DNA of 64,000 bases from assembly GCA_023053685.1 (NCBI GenBank), contig JALIGW010000059.1, forward strand, positions 1,798,001 through 1,862,000. The letters run 5' to 3'. The notes beneath the pieces were generated by a model that searched no databases, had not been told where the DNA came from, and was given only the letters and a program-made list of their open reading frames with translations. Position 1 is the stretch's first letter. The number at the start of each line of letters is the position of its first letter. Shown here one piece after another: positions 53,605 to 63,130 of the stretch. Origin of the DNA: Diadophis punctatus similis. Taxonomy: Eukaryota; Chordata; Lepidosauria; Squamata; Dipsadidae. The translations under genes were made by a program, and so were the position numbers.

Positions 53605-55932
53605 CCCTGTGGAGTTAGCCCAAGCCGTATCTCATAATTTGCCTTAGGATTCAATTCAACCAGAAAACTTCACTTTTGACACAGAGCTCAGAAATGAAAA
53701 AGAAACACATATTCATGTTCCCCAGGGTCTGGAAAGCCAAAATCTCACAAAATTTTCAGATCCAAGCATTCCCTGAGGAATTAGCCCAAGCCGTATCATA
53801 GAATTTACCTTACGACTCAATTCAGCCAGAAAACCTCTCTTTTGACACAGAGCTCAGAAATGAAAAAGAAACACATATCCATGTTCCCCAGTGTATGGAA
53901 AGCCGAATTCCCACACCATTTGCAGATCCGAGCTTTCCCTGAGGACTTAGCCCAAGGCGTTTCTCAGAATTTGCCATAGAACTCAATTCAGCCCGAAAAC
54001 CTCACTTTTGACATAGAGCTCAGAAATGAAAAACAAACACATATCCATGTTCCCCAGGGTGTGGAAAGCCAAATTACCACACCATTTTCAGGTCCGAGTT
54101 TTCCCTGAGGAATTAGCCCAAGCCGTATCTCATAATTTGCCTTAGGACTCAATTATAACAGAAAACTTCACTTTTGACACAGAGCTCAGAAATGAAAAAG
54201 AAACACATATTCATGTTCTCCAGGGTCTGGAAAGCCGAATTCTGACACCATTTTCAGATCCGAGCTCTCCCTGAGGAGTTAGCCCAAGCCTTATCATAGA
54301 ATTTGCCTTTGGACTCAATTCAGCCCGAAAACCTCACTTTTGACACAGAGCTCAGAAATGAAAAAGAAACACATATCCATGTTCCCCAGGGTATGGAAAA
54401 CCGAATTCCCACACCATTTGCCGATCCGAGCATTCCCTGAGGAATTAGCCCAAGCTGTATCATAGAATTTACCTTACGACTCAATTCAGCCCGAAAACCT
54501 CACTTTTGACACAGAGCTCAGAAATGAAAAAGAAACACATATCCATGTTCCCCAGGGTCTGGAAAGCCAAAATCTCACAAAATTTTCAGATCCAAGCATT
54601 CCCTGAGGAATTAGCCCAAGCCGTATCATAGAATTTACCTTACGACTCAATTCAGCCCAAAAACCTCACTTTTGACACAGAGCTCAGAAATGAAAAAGAA
54701 ACACATATCCATGTTCCCCAGGGTATGGAAAAGCAAATTCCCACACCATTTTCAGATCCAAGCATTCCCTGAGGAATTAGCCCAAGCCGTATCTCATAAT
54801 TTGCCTTAGGATTCAATTCAACCAGAAAAGTTCACTTTTGACACAGAGCTCAGAAATGAAAAAGAAACACATATTCATGTTCCCCAGGGTCTGGAAAGCC
54901 AAAATCTCACAAAATTTTCAGATCCAAGCATTCCCTGAGGAATTAGCCCAAGCCGTATCATAGAATTTACCTTACGACTCAATTCAGCCTGAAAACCTCA
55001 CTTTTGACACAGAGCTGAGAAATGAAAAAGAAACACTTATCCATGTTCCCCAGGGTATGGAAAAGCAAATTCCCACACCATTTTCAGATCCGAGCAATCC
55101 CTGATGAATTAGCCCAAGCCGTATCATAGAATTTACCTTACGACTCAATTCAGCCCGAAAACCTCACTTTTGACACAGAGCTCAGAAATGAAAAAGAAAC
55201 ACATACAGTATTCCTGTTCCCTAGGGTCTGGAAAGCCAAATTCTCACACCATTTTCAGATCCGAGCTTTCCCTGTTGAGTTAGCCCAAGCCGTATCTCAG
55301 AATTTGCCTTGGGACTCAATTCAGCCAGAAAACTTCACTTTTGACACAGAGCTCAGAAATGAAAAAGAAACACATAGCCATGATCCCCAGGGTGTGGAAA
55401 GACAAAATCTCACACAATTTTCAGATCCGAGCTTTCCCTGAGGAGTTAGCCAAAGGCCTATCTCAGAATTTGCCATAGAAATCAATTCAGCCAGAAACTT
55501 CACTTTTGACACAGAGGTCAGAAATGAAAAAGAAACACATATCCATGTTCCCCAGGGTGTGGAAAGCCAAATTACCACACTATTTTCAGGTCCTAGTTTT
55601 CCCTGAGGAATTAGCCAAAGCCGTATCTCATAATTTGCCTTAGGACTCAATTCAGCCAGAAAACTTCACTCTTGACACAGAGCTCAGAAATGAAAAAGAA
55701 ATACATATTCATGTTCCCTAGGGTCGGGAAAGCCAAAGTTTCACACCATTTTCAGATCCGAGCATTCCCTGAGGAATTAGCCCAAGCCGTATCATAGAAT
55801 TTACCTTACGACTCAATTCAGCCCGAAAACCTCACTATTGACACAGAGCTCAGAAATGAAAAAGAAATACATATTCATGTTCCCTAGGGTCGGGAAAGCC
55901 AAATTCTCACACCATTTTCAGATCCGAGCATT

Positions 55933-58254
55933 CCCTGTGGAGTTAGCCCAAGCCGTATCTCATAATTTGCCTTAGGATTCAATTCAACCAGAAAACTTCA
56001 CTTTTGACACAGAGCTCAGAAATGAAAAAGAAACACATATTCATGTTCCCCAGGGTCTGGAAAGCCAAAATCTCACAAAATTTTCAGATCCAAGCATTCC
56101 CTGAGGAATTAGCCCAAGCCGTATCATAGAATTTACCTTACGACTCAATTCAGCCCGAAAACCTCTCTTTTGACACAGATCTCAGAAATCAAAAAGAAAC
56201 ACATATCCATGTTCCCCAGGGTATGGAAAGCCGAATTCCCACACCATTTGCAGATCCGAGCTTTCCCTGAGGACTTAGCACAAGGCGTTTCTCAGAATTT
56301 GCCATAGAACTCAATTCAGCCCGAAAACCTCACTTTTGACATAGAGCTCAGAAATGAAAAACAAACACATATCCATGTTCCCCAGGGTGTGGAAAGCCAA
56401 ATTACCACACCATTTTCAGGTCCGAGTTTTCCCTGAGGAATTAGCCCAAGCCGTATCTCATAATTTGCCTTAGCACTCAATTATAACAGAAAACTTCACT
56501 TTTGACAAAGAGCTCAGAAATGAAAAAGAAACACATATTCATGTTCTCCAGGGTCTGGAAAGCCGAATTCTGACACCATTTTCAGATCCGAGCTTTCCCT
56601 GTTGAGTTAGCCCAAGCCGTATCTCAGAATTTGCCTTGGGACTCAATTCAGCCAGAAAACTTCACTTTTGACACAGAGCTCAGAAATGAAAAAGAAACAC
56701 ATAGCCATGATCCCCAGGGTGTGGAAAGACAAAATCTCACACAATTTTCAGATCCGAGCTTTCCCTGAGGAGTTAGCCAAAGGCCTATCTCAGAATTTGC
56801 CATAGAAATCAATTCAGCCAGAAACTTCACTTTTGACACAGAGGTCAGAAATGAAAAAGAAACACATATCCATGTTCCCCAGGGTGTGGAAAGCCAAATT
56901 ACCACACTATTTTCAGGTCCTAGTTTTCCCTGAGGAATTAGCCCAAGCCGTATCATAGAATTTACCTTACGACTCAATTCAGCCCGAAAACCTCACGTTT
57001 GACACAGAGCTCAGAAATGAAAAAGAAATACATATTCATGTTCCCTAGGGTCGGGAAAGCCAAATTCTCACACCATTTTCAGATCCGAGCTTTCCCTGTG
57101 GAGTTAGCCCAAGCCGTATCTCATAATTTGCCTTAGGATTCAATTCAACCAGAAAACTTCACTTTTGACACAGAGCTCAGAAATGAAAAAGAAACACATA
57201 TTCATGTTCCCCAGGGTCTGGAAAGCCAAAATCTCACAAAATTTTCAGATCCAAGCATTCCCTGAGGAATTAGCCCAAGCCGTATCATAGAATTTACCTT
57301 ACGACTCAATTCAGCCCGAAAACCTCTCTTTTGACACAGATCTCAGAAATCAAAAAGAAACACATATCCATGTTCCCCAGGGTATGGAAAGCCGAATTCC
57401 CACACCATTTGCAGATCCGAGCTTTCCCTGAGGACTTAGCACAAGGCGTTTCTCAGAATTTGCCATAGAACTCAATTCAGCCCGAAAACCTCACTTTTGA
57501 CATAGAGCTCAGAAATGAAAAACAAACACATATCCATGTTCCCCAGGGTGTGGAAAGCCAAATTACCACACCATTTTCAGGTCCGAGTTTTCCCTGAGGA
57601 ATTAGCCCAAGCCGTATCTCATAATTTGCCTTAGCACTCAATTATAACAGAAAACTTCACTTTTGACAAAGAGCTCAGAAATGAAAAAGAAACACATATT
57701 CATGTTCTCCAGGGTCTGGAAAGCCGAATTCTGACACCATTTTCAGATCCGAGCTTTCCCTGTTGAGTTAGCCCAAGCCGTATCTCAGAATTTGCCTTGG
57801 GACTCAATTCAGCCAGAAAACTTCACTTTTGACACAGAGCTCAGAAATGAAAAAGAAACACATAGCCATGATCCCCAGGGTGTGGAAAGACAAAATCTCA
57901 CACAATTTTCAGATCCGAGCTTTCCCTGAGGAGTTAGCCAAAGGCCTATCTCAGAATTTGCCATAGAAATCAATTCAGCCAGAAACTTCACTTTTGACAC
58001 AGAGGTCAGAAATGAAAAAGAAACACATATCCATGTTCCCCAGGGTGTGGAAAGCCAAATTACCACACTATTTTCAGGTCCTAGTTTTCCCTGAGGAATT
58101 AGCCCAAGCCGTATCATAGAATTTACCTTACGACTCAATTCAGCCCGAAAACCTCACGTTTGACACAGAGCTCAGAAATGAAAAAGAAATACATATTCAT
58201 GTTCCCTAGGGTCGGGAAAGCCAAATTCTCACACCATTTTCAGATCCGAGCTTT
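55933..58254. repeat. 7-monomer (1161 bp) tandem duplication inside 28-monomer copy B
   Basis: This is the same duplicated pair as in copy A, displaced by 4650 bp, with CTTAGCACTC at about 56470 and 57631. Its presence in both A and B shows that the 7-monomer duplication came before the 28-monomer amplification. Its absence from copy C shows that C either split off earlier or later lost it. Confidence 0.8.
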
Positions 58255-61200
58255 CCCTGTGGAGTTAGCCCAAGCCGTATCTCATAATTTGCCTTAGGAT
58301 TCAATTCAACCAGAAAACTTCACTTTTGACACAGAGCTCAGAAATGAAAAAGAAACACATATTCATGTTCCCCAGGGTCTGGAAAGCCAAAATCTCACAA
58401 AATTTTCAGATCCAAGCATTCCCTGAGGAATTAGCCCAAGCCGTATCATAGAATTTACCTTACGACTCAATTCAGCCAGAAAACCTCTCTTTTGACACAG
58501 AGCTCAGAAATGAAAAAGAAACACATATCCATGTTCCCCAGTGTATGGAAAGCCGAATTCCCACACCATTTGCAGATCCGAGCTTTCCCTGAGGACTTAG
58601 CCCAAGGCGTTTCTCAGAATTTGCCATAGAACTCAATTCAGCCCGAAAACCTCACTTTTGACATAGAGCTCAGAAATGAAAAACAAACACATATCCATGT
58701 TCCCCAGGGTGTGGAAAGCCAAATTACCACACCATTTTCAGGTCCGAGTTTTCCCTGAGGAATTAGCCCAAGCCGTATCTCATAATTTGCCTTAGGACTC
58801 AATTATAACAGAAAACTTCACTTTTGACACAGAGCTCAGAAATGAAAAAGAAACACATATTCATGTTCTCCAGGGTCTGGAAAGCCGAATTCTGACACCA
58901 TTTTCAGATCCGAGCTCTCCCTGAGGAGTTAGCCCAAGCCTTATCATAGAATTTGCCTTTGGACTCAATTCAGCCCGAAAACCTCACTTTTGACACAGAG
59001 CTCAGAAATGAAAAAGAAACACATATCCATGTTCCCCAGGGTATGGAAAACCGAATTCCCACACCATTTGCCGATCCGAGCATTCCCTGAGGAATTAGCC
59101 CAAGCTGTATCATAGAATTTACCTTACGACTCAATTCAGCCCGAAAACCTCACTTTTGACACAGAGCTCAGAAATGAAAAAGAAACACATATCCATGTTC
59201 CCCAGGGTCTGGAAAGCCAAAATCTCACAAAATTTTCAGATCCAAGCATTCCCTGAGGAATTAGCCCAAGCCGTATCATAGAATTTACCTTACGACTCAA
59301 TTCAGCCCAAAAACCTCACTTTTGACACAGAGCTCAGAAATGAAAAAGAAACACATATCCATGTTCCCCAGGGTATGGAAAAGCAAATTCCCACACCATT
59401 TTCAGATCCAAGCATTCCCTGAGGAATTAGCCCAAGCCGTATCTCATAATTTGCCTTAGGATTCAATTCAACCAGAAAAGTTCACTTTTGACACAGAGCT
59501 CAGAAATGAAAAAGAAACACATATTCATGTTCCCCAGGGTCTGGAAAGCCAAAATCTCACAAAATTTTCAGATCCAAGCATTCCCTGAGGAATTAGCCCA
59601 AGCCGTATCATAGAATTTACCTTACGACTCAATTCAGCCTGAAAACCTCACTTTTGACACAGAGCTGAGAAATGAAAAAGAAACACTTATCCATGTTCCC
59701 CAGGGTATGGAAAAGCAAATTCCCACACCATTTTCAGATCCGAGCAATCCCTGATGAATTAGCCCAAGCCGTATCATAGAATTTACCTTACGACTCAATT
59801 CAGCCCGAAAACCTCACTTTTGACACAGAGCTCAGAAATGAAAAAGAAACACATACAGTATTCCTGTTCCCTAGGGTCTGGAAAGCCAAATTCTCACACC
59901 ATTTTCAGATCCGAGCTTTCCCTGTTGAGTTAGCCCAAGCCGTATCTCAGAATTTGCCTTGGGACTCAATTCAGCCAGAAAACTTCACTTTTGACACAGA
60001 GCTCAGAAATGAAAAAGAAACACATAGCCATGATCCCCAGGGTGTGGAAAGACAAAATCTCACACAATTTTCAGATCCGAGCTTTCCCTGAGGAGTTAGC
60101 CAAAGGCCTATCTCAGAATTTGCCATAGAAATCAATTCAGCCAGAAACTTCACTTTTGACACAGAGGTCAGAAATGAAAAAGAAACACATATCCATGTTC
60201 CCCAGGGTGTGGAAAGCCAAATTACCACACTATTTTCAGGTCCTAGTTTTCCCTGAGGAATTAGCCAAAGCCGTATCTCATAATTTGCCTTAGGACTCAA
60301 TTCAGCCAGAAAACTTCACTCTTGACACAGAGCTCAGAAATGAAAAAGAAATACATATTCATGTTCCCTAGGGTCGGGAAAGCCAAATTCTCACACCATT
60401 TTCAGATCCGAGCATTCCCTGTGGAGTTAGCCCAAGCCGTATCTCATAATTTGCCTTAGGATTCAATTCAACCAGAAAACTTCACTTTTGACACAGAGCT
60501 CAGAAATGAAAAAGAAACACATATTCATGTTCCCCAGGGTCTGGAAAGCCAAAATCTCACAAAATTTTCAGATCCAAGCATTCCCTGAGGAATTAGCCCA
60601 AGCCGTATCATAGAATTTACCTTACGACTCAATTCAGCCCGAAAACCTCTCTTTTGACACAGATCTCAGAAATCAAAAAGAAACACATATCCATGTTCCC
60701 CAGGGTATGGAAAGCCGAATTCCCACACCATTTGCAGATCCGAGCTTTCCCTGAGGACTTAACACAAGGCGTTTCTCAGAATTTGCCATAGAACTCAATT
60801 CAGCCCGAAAACCTCACTTTTGACATAGAGCTCAGAAATGAAAAACAAACACATATCCATGTTCCCCAGGGTGTGGAAAGCCAAATTACCACACCATTTT
60901 CAGGTCCGAGTTTTCCCTGAGGAATTAGCCCAAGCCGTATCTCATAATTTGCCTTAGGACTCAATTATAACAGAAAACTTCACTTTTGACAAAGAGCTCA
61001 GAAATGAAAAAGAAACACATATTCATGTTCTCCAGGGTCTGGAAAGCCGAATTCTGACACCATTTTCAGATCCGAGCTTTCCCTGTTGAGTTAGCCCAAG
61101 CCGTATCTCAGAATTTGCCTTGGGACTCAATTCAGCCAGAAAACTTCACTTTTGACACAGAGCTCAGAAATGAAAAAGAAACACATAGCCATGATCCCCA

Positions 61201-62221
61201 GGGTGTGGAAAGACAAAATCTCACACAATTTTCAGATCCGAGCTTTCCCTGAGGAGTTAGCCAAAGGCCTATCTCAGAATTTGCCATAGAAATCAATTCA
61301 GCCAGAAACTTCACTTTTGACACAGAGGTCAGAAATGAAAAAGAAACACATATCCATGTTCCCCAGGGTGTGGAAAGCCAAATTACCACACTATTTTCAG
61401 GTCCTAGTTTTCCCTGAGGAATTAGCCCAAGCCGTATCATAGAATTTACCTTACGACTCAATTCAGCCCGAAAACCTCACGTTTGACACAGAGCTCAGAA
61501 ATGAAAAAGAAATACATATTCATGTTCCCTAGGGTCGGGAAAGCCAAATTCTCACACCATTTTCAGATCCGAGCTTTCCCTGTGGAGTTAGCCCAAGCCG
61601 TATCTCATAATTTGCCTTAGGATTCAATTCAACCAGAAAACTTCACTTTTGACACAGAGCTCAGAAATGAAAAAGAAACACATATTCATGTTCCCCAGGG
61701 TCTGGAAAGCCAAAATCTCACAAAATTTTCAGATCCAAGCATTTCCTGAGGAATTAGCCCAAGCCGTATCATAGAATTTACCTTACGACTCAATTCAGCC
61801 AGAAAACCTCTCTTTTGACACAGAGCTCAGAAATGAAAAAGAAACACATATCCATGTTCCCCAGGGTATGGAAAGCCGAATTCCCACACCATTTGCAGAT
61901 CCGAGCTTTCCCTGAGGACTTAGCCCAAGGCGTTTCTCAGAATTTGCCATAGAACTCAATTCAGCCCGAAAACCTCACTTTTGACATAGAGCTCAGAAAT
62001 GAAAAACAAACACATATCCATGTTCCCCAGGGTGTGGAAAGCCAAATTACCACACCATTTTCAGGTCCGAGTTTTCCCTGAGGAATTAGCCCAAGCCGTA
62101 TCTCATAATTTGCCTTAGGACTCAATTATAACAGAAAACTTCACTTTTGACACAGAGCTCAGAAATGAAAAAGAAACACATATTCATGTTCTCCAGGGTC
62201 TGGAAAGCCGAATTCTGACAC

Positions 62222-62310
62222 CATTTGCCGATCCGAGCATTCCCTGAGGAATTAGCCCAAGCTGTATCATAGAATTTACCTTACGACTCAATTCACCCCG
62301 AAAACCTCAC
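62222..62310. repeat. Last satellite monomer, hybrid and interrupted by the retroelement
   Basis: A GAATTCTGACACC monomer switches within CACCATTTGCCGATCC to the class ending AAGCTGTATCATAG. It carries a private ATTCACCCCG (elsewhere ATTCAGCCCG) at 62291-62300 and stops at AACCTCAC (62310). The next expected satellite bases are TTTTGACACAGAG, but a T run begins instead. Whether the satellite resumes beyond the element lies outside the window. Confidence 0.9.
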
Positions 62311-62323
62311 TTTTTTTTTTTTT
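62311..62323 (-). other. Poly(A) tail of the retroelement (13 nt)
   Basis: Thirteen consecutive T on the plus strand start immediately after satellite AACCTCAC. The satellite would itself supply TTTT here (CTCACTTTTGACAC), so up to four of the T residues may come from the target site. A tail at the satellite junction marks the 3' end of an element on the minus strand. Confidence 0.9.
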
Positions 62324-62334
62324 CTCAAAAAAGT

Positions 62335-62340
62335 TTTATT
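62335..62340 (-). terminator. AATAAA polyadenylation signal
   Basis: TTTATT on the plus strand reads AATAAA on the minus strand, 11 nt before the poly(A) tract. It is the most likely signal used for the RNA that was inserted. A second AATAAA lies at 62394-62399, further upstream in the element. Confidence 0.75.
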
Positions 62341-62400
62341 AGTACAAACTTACATAAGTGGTAACAAAATATTAAATCCAAAGTACAAACATTTTTATTT

Positions 62401-62446
62401 CCCCCCCCCCAGACCCACCCCCTTCCCTCCCCACCTCCCCCCCCCG
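62401..62446 (-). other. G-rich 3' UTR tract with G-quadruplex potential
   Basis: The plus strand has six C runs of three or more (62401-62410, 62414-62416, 62418-62422, 62425-62427, 62429-62432, 62437-62445). The element RNA therefore carries six G runs separated by loops of 1-4 nt. A G-rich polypurine tract in the 3' UTR is a known trait of mammalian L1s. Long C homopolymers are also prone to sequencing length error. Confidence 0.8.
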
Positions 62447-62727
62447 GACTTCCCAGAGATAATACAGGGCATAATAATAAGTTTAAGTTGTTAATAAAAA
62501 GAAAAAGGAAAAAGGAAAAAAAGAACACTATTTTTAAAAAAACTTCAACTCCATACTATACAGTACTAATATATCGCATTTGTATACAATAGTAAAGATA
62601 CAAAAAAGAGAGAGAAAAAAAAGAAAGAGAATAAAAAAAAAGAAAGAAAGAGAAAACTCTTTAACACTACAAACAAACAAACCTCCTACCTCCTCCCTTC
62701 AGTCCTTTATCTTATACAAGGTAAGTG

Positions 62728-63034
62728 TTACATAAGTAATAACTAAATATAAAATACACAAATCTTAAACTAATATTATTGACATTAGAAATAACCTCTA
62801 AGATAAAACTTAACTAAATGTTACATAAGTAATCATCAAATATTAAATTTCATCATGATATTAATAAGATAATATTATTCTAAATTAATTCGCTAACTTC
62901 AATAAACAAAAAAAGAAGATAAAAGAAGAATAAACAATAAACAAATCTTCAACAAACTATATATATCTAATATTATCAACATTAAAAATAACCTCAAAAT
63001 TATATAAAACTTAACTAAATATTGCATAAGTAAT
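62728..63034 (-). repeat. Degenerate internal repeat in the L1-like 3' UTR
   Basis: The plus-strand motif TTACATAAGTAAT occurs at 62728 and 62821 and as TTGCATAAGTAAT at 63022, with a looser copy (TTACATAAGTGG) at 62350. The flanks also repeat: ATAACCTC followed by AAAACTTAACTAAAT precedes the motif at both 62821 and 63022. That pair is displaced by about 200 bp, which suggests an old duplication within the 3' UTR. Confidence 0.7.
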
Positions 63035-63130
63035 CATTAGATAGGGAAAAGATAAAATACAATCATATTAGTCTCTATCCATCCAATATATTTCAACATC
63101 ACATTGTTTTGTATCTTGATAGTTCATCTT

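Larger units (their letters stand above)
1..62310. repeat. 166-bp satellite DNA array, about 375 tandem monomers with higher-order structure
   Basis: A single motif family repeats head-to-tail without interruption. The anchor GAGCTCAGAAATGAAAAAGA recurs at 3, 169, 335, 501 (as GAGCTGAG), 667, 838, 1003 and 1169, giving spacings of 166, 166, 166, 166, 171, 165 and 166. The order within a monomer is: TTTTGACACA, the anchor, a variable CATRTTCC-type block around a CCAGGGT or CTAGGGT core, a TTTTCAGATCC block, TTCCCTGAGGAATTAGCC, then one of two end types. One end reads CATAGAATTTACC...AACCTCAC and the other CTCATAATTTGCC...AACTTCAC. About twenty 171-bp monomers carry CAGTA after CACATA, and about thirty are 165 bp. 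No transposon or unique DNA interrupts the array. Length and organisation resemble centromeric or pericentromeric satellites, but location cannot be told from sequence. The satellite family is not one I recognise. Strand is arbitrary. Confidence 0.98.
50175..62310. repeat. 28-monomer higher-order repeat (4650 bp), about 2.6 copies
   Basis: Copy A runs from about 50175 to 54824, copy B from about 54825 to 59474, and copy C from about 59475 to the satellite end. The offset 4650 equals 28 x 166 plus 5 minus 3. Shared marks include GCCAAAGTTTCACACC (51084, 55734) and CCCCAGTGTATGG (53887, 58537). Copy C lacks one monomer near 60384 and also lacks the internal 7-monomer duplication of A and B. It keeps CTTAGGACTC where A and B have CTTAGCACTC. 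The left end overlaps the end of the 38-monomer domain because the two share monomers. Edges are approximate. Confidence 0.85.
62324..63130 (-). other. AT-rich 3' untranslated region of the L1-like element
   Basis: About 800 bp lie between the ORF1 stop and the poly(A) tail. The stretch is strongly AT-rich apart from one C-rich/G-rich block, with no open frame of convincing length or composition. The only open frame, at 62325-62528, translates to low-complexity F, G and L runs. Purine-rich tracts on the plus strand (about 62500-62525 and 62600-62655) read as U/C-rich runs in the element RNA. No endonuclease or reverse-transcriptase remnant was recognised in any frame. Confidence 0.75.

Noticed and set aside
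810..61461. Repeated 109-, 76- and 63-codon minus-strand frames as a small-protein family
   Set aside because: All are translations of the satellite in a frame that breaks at 166-bp monomers. No promoter, splice or poly(A) context recurs with them beyond the satellite itself.
1..62310. CRISPR array or phage-like direct repeats
   Set aside because: Repeats are 166 bp with no short constant repeat alternating with unique spacers, and there are no cas genes. The context is eukaryotic.
1..62310. Known satellite family (alpha satellite or a named reptile satellite)
   Set aside because: Length is close to alpha satellite (171 bp), but the sequence lacks alpha-satellite wording and I could not match it from memory to any named reptile satellite. 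No name is given without a database search.
62325..62528. Minus-strand open frame of 67 codons in the 3' UTR
   Set aside because: Translation is homopolymer-like (F and G runs) and spans the poly-purine and G-rich tracts, with no domain.
62311..63130. ORF2 (endonuclease/reverse transcriptase) remnant
   Set aside because: All frames of this AT-rich stretch were scanned by eye. No catalytic FADD-type motif, SDH motif or long frame was seen; the stretch is also too short.
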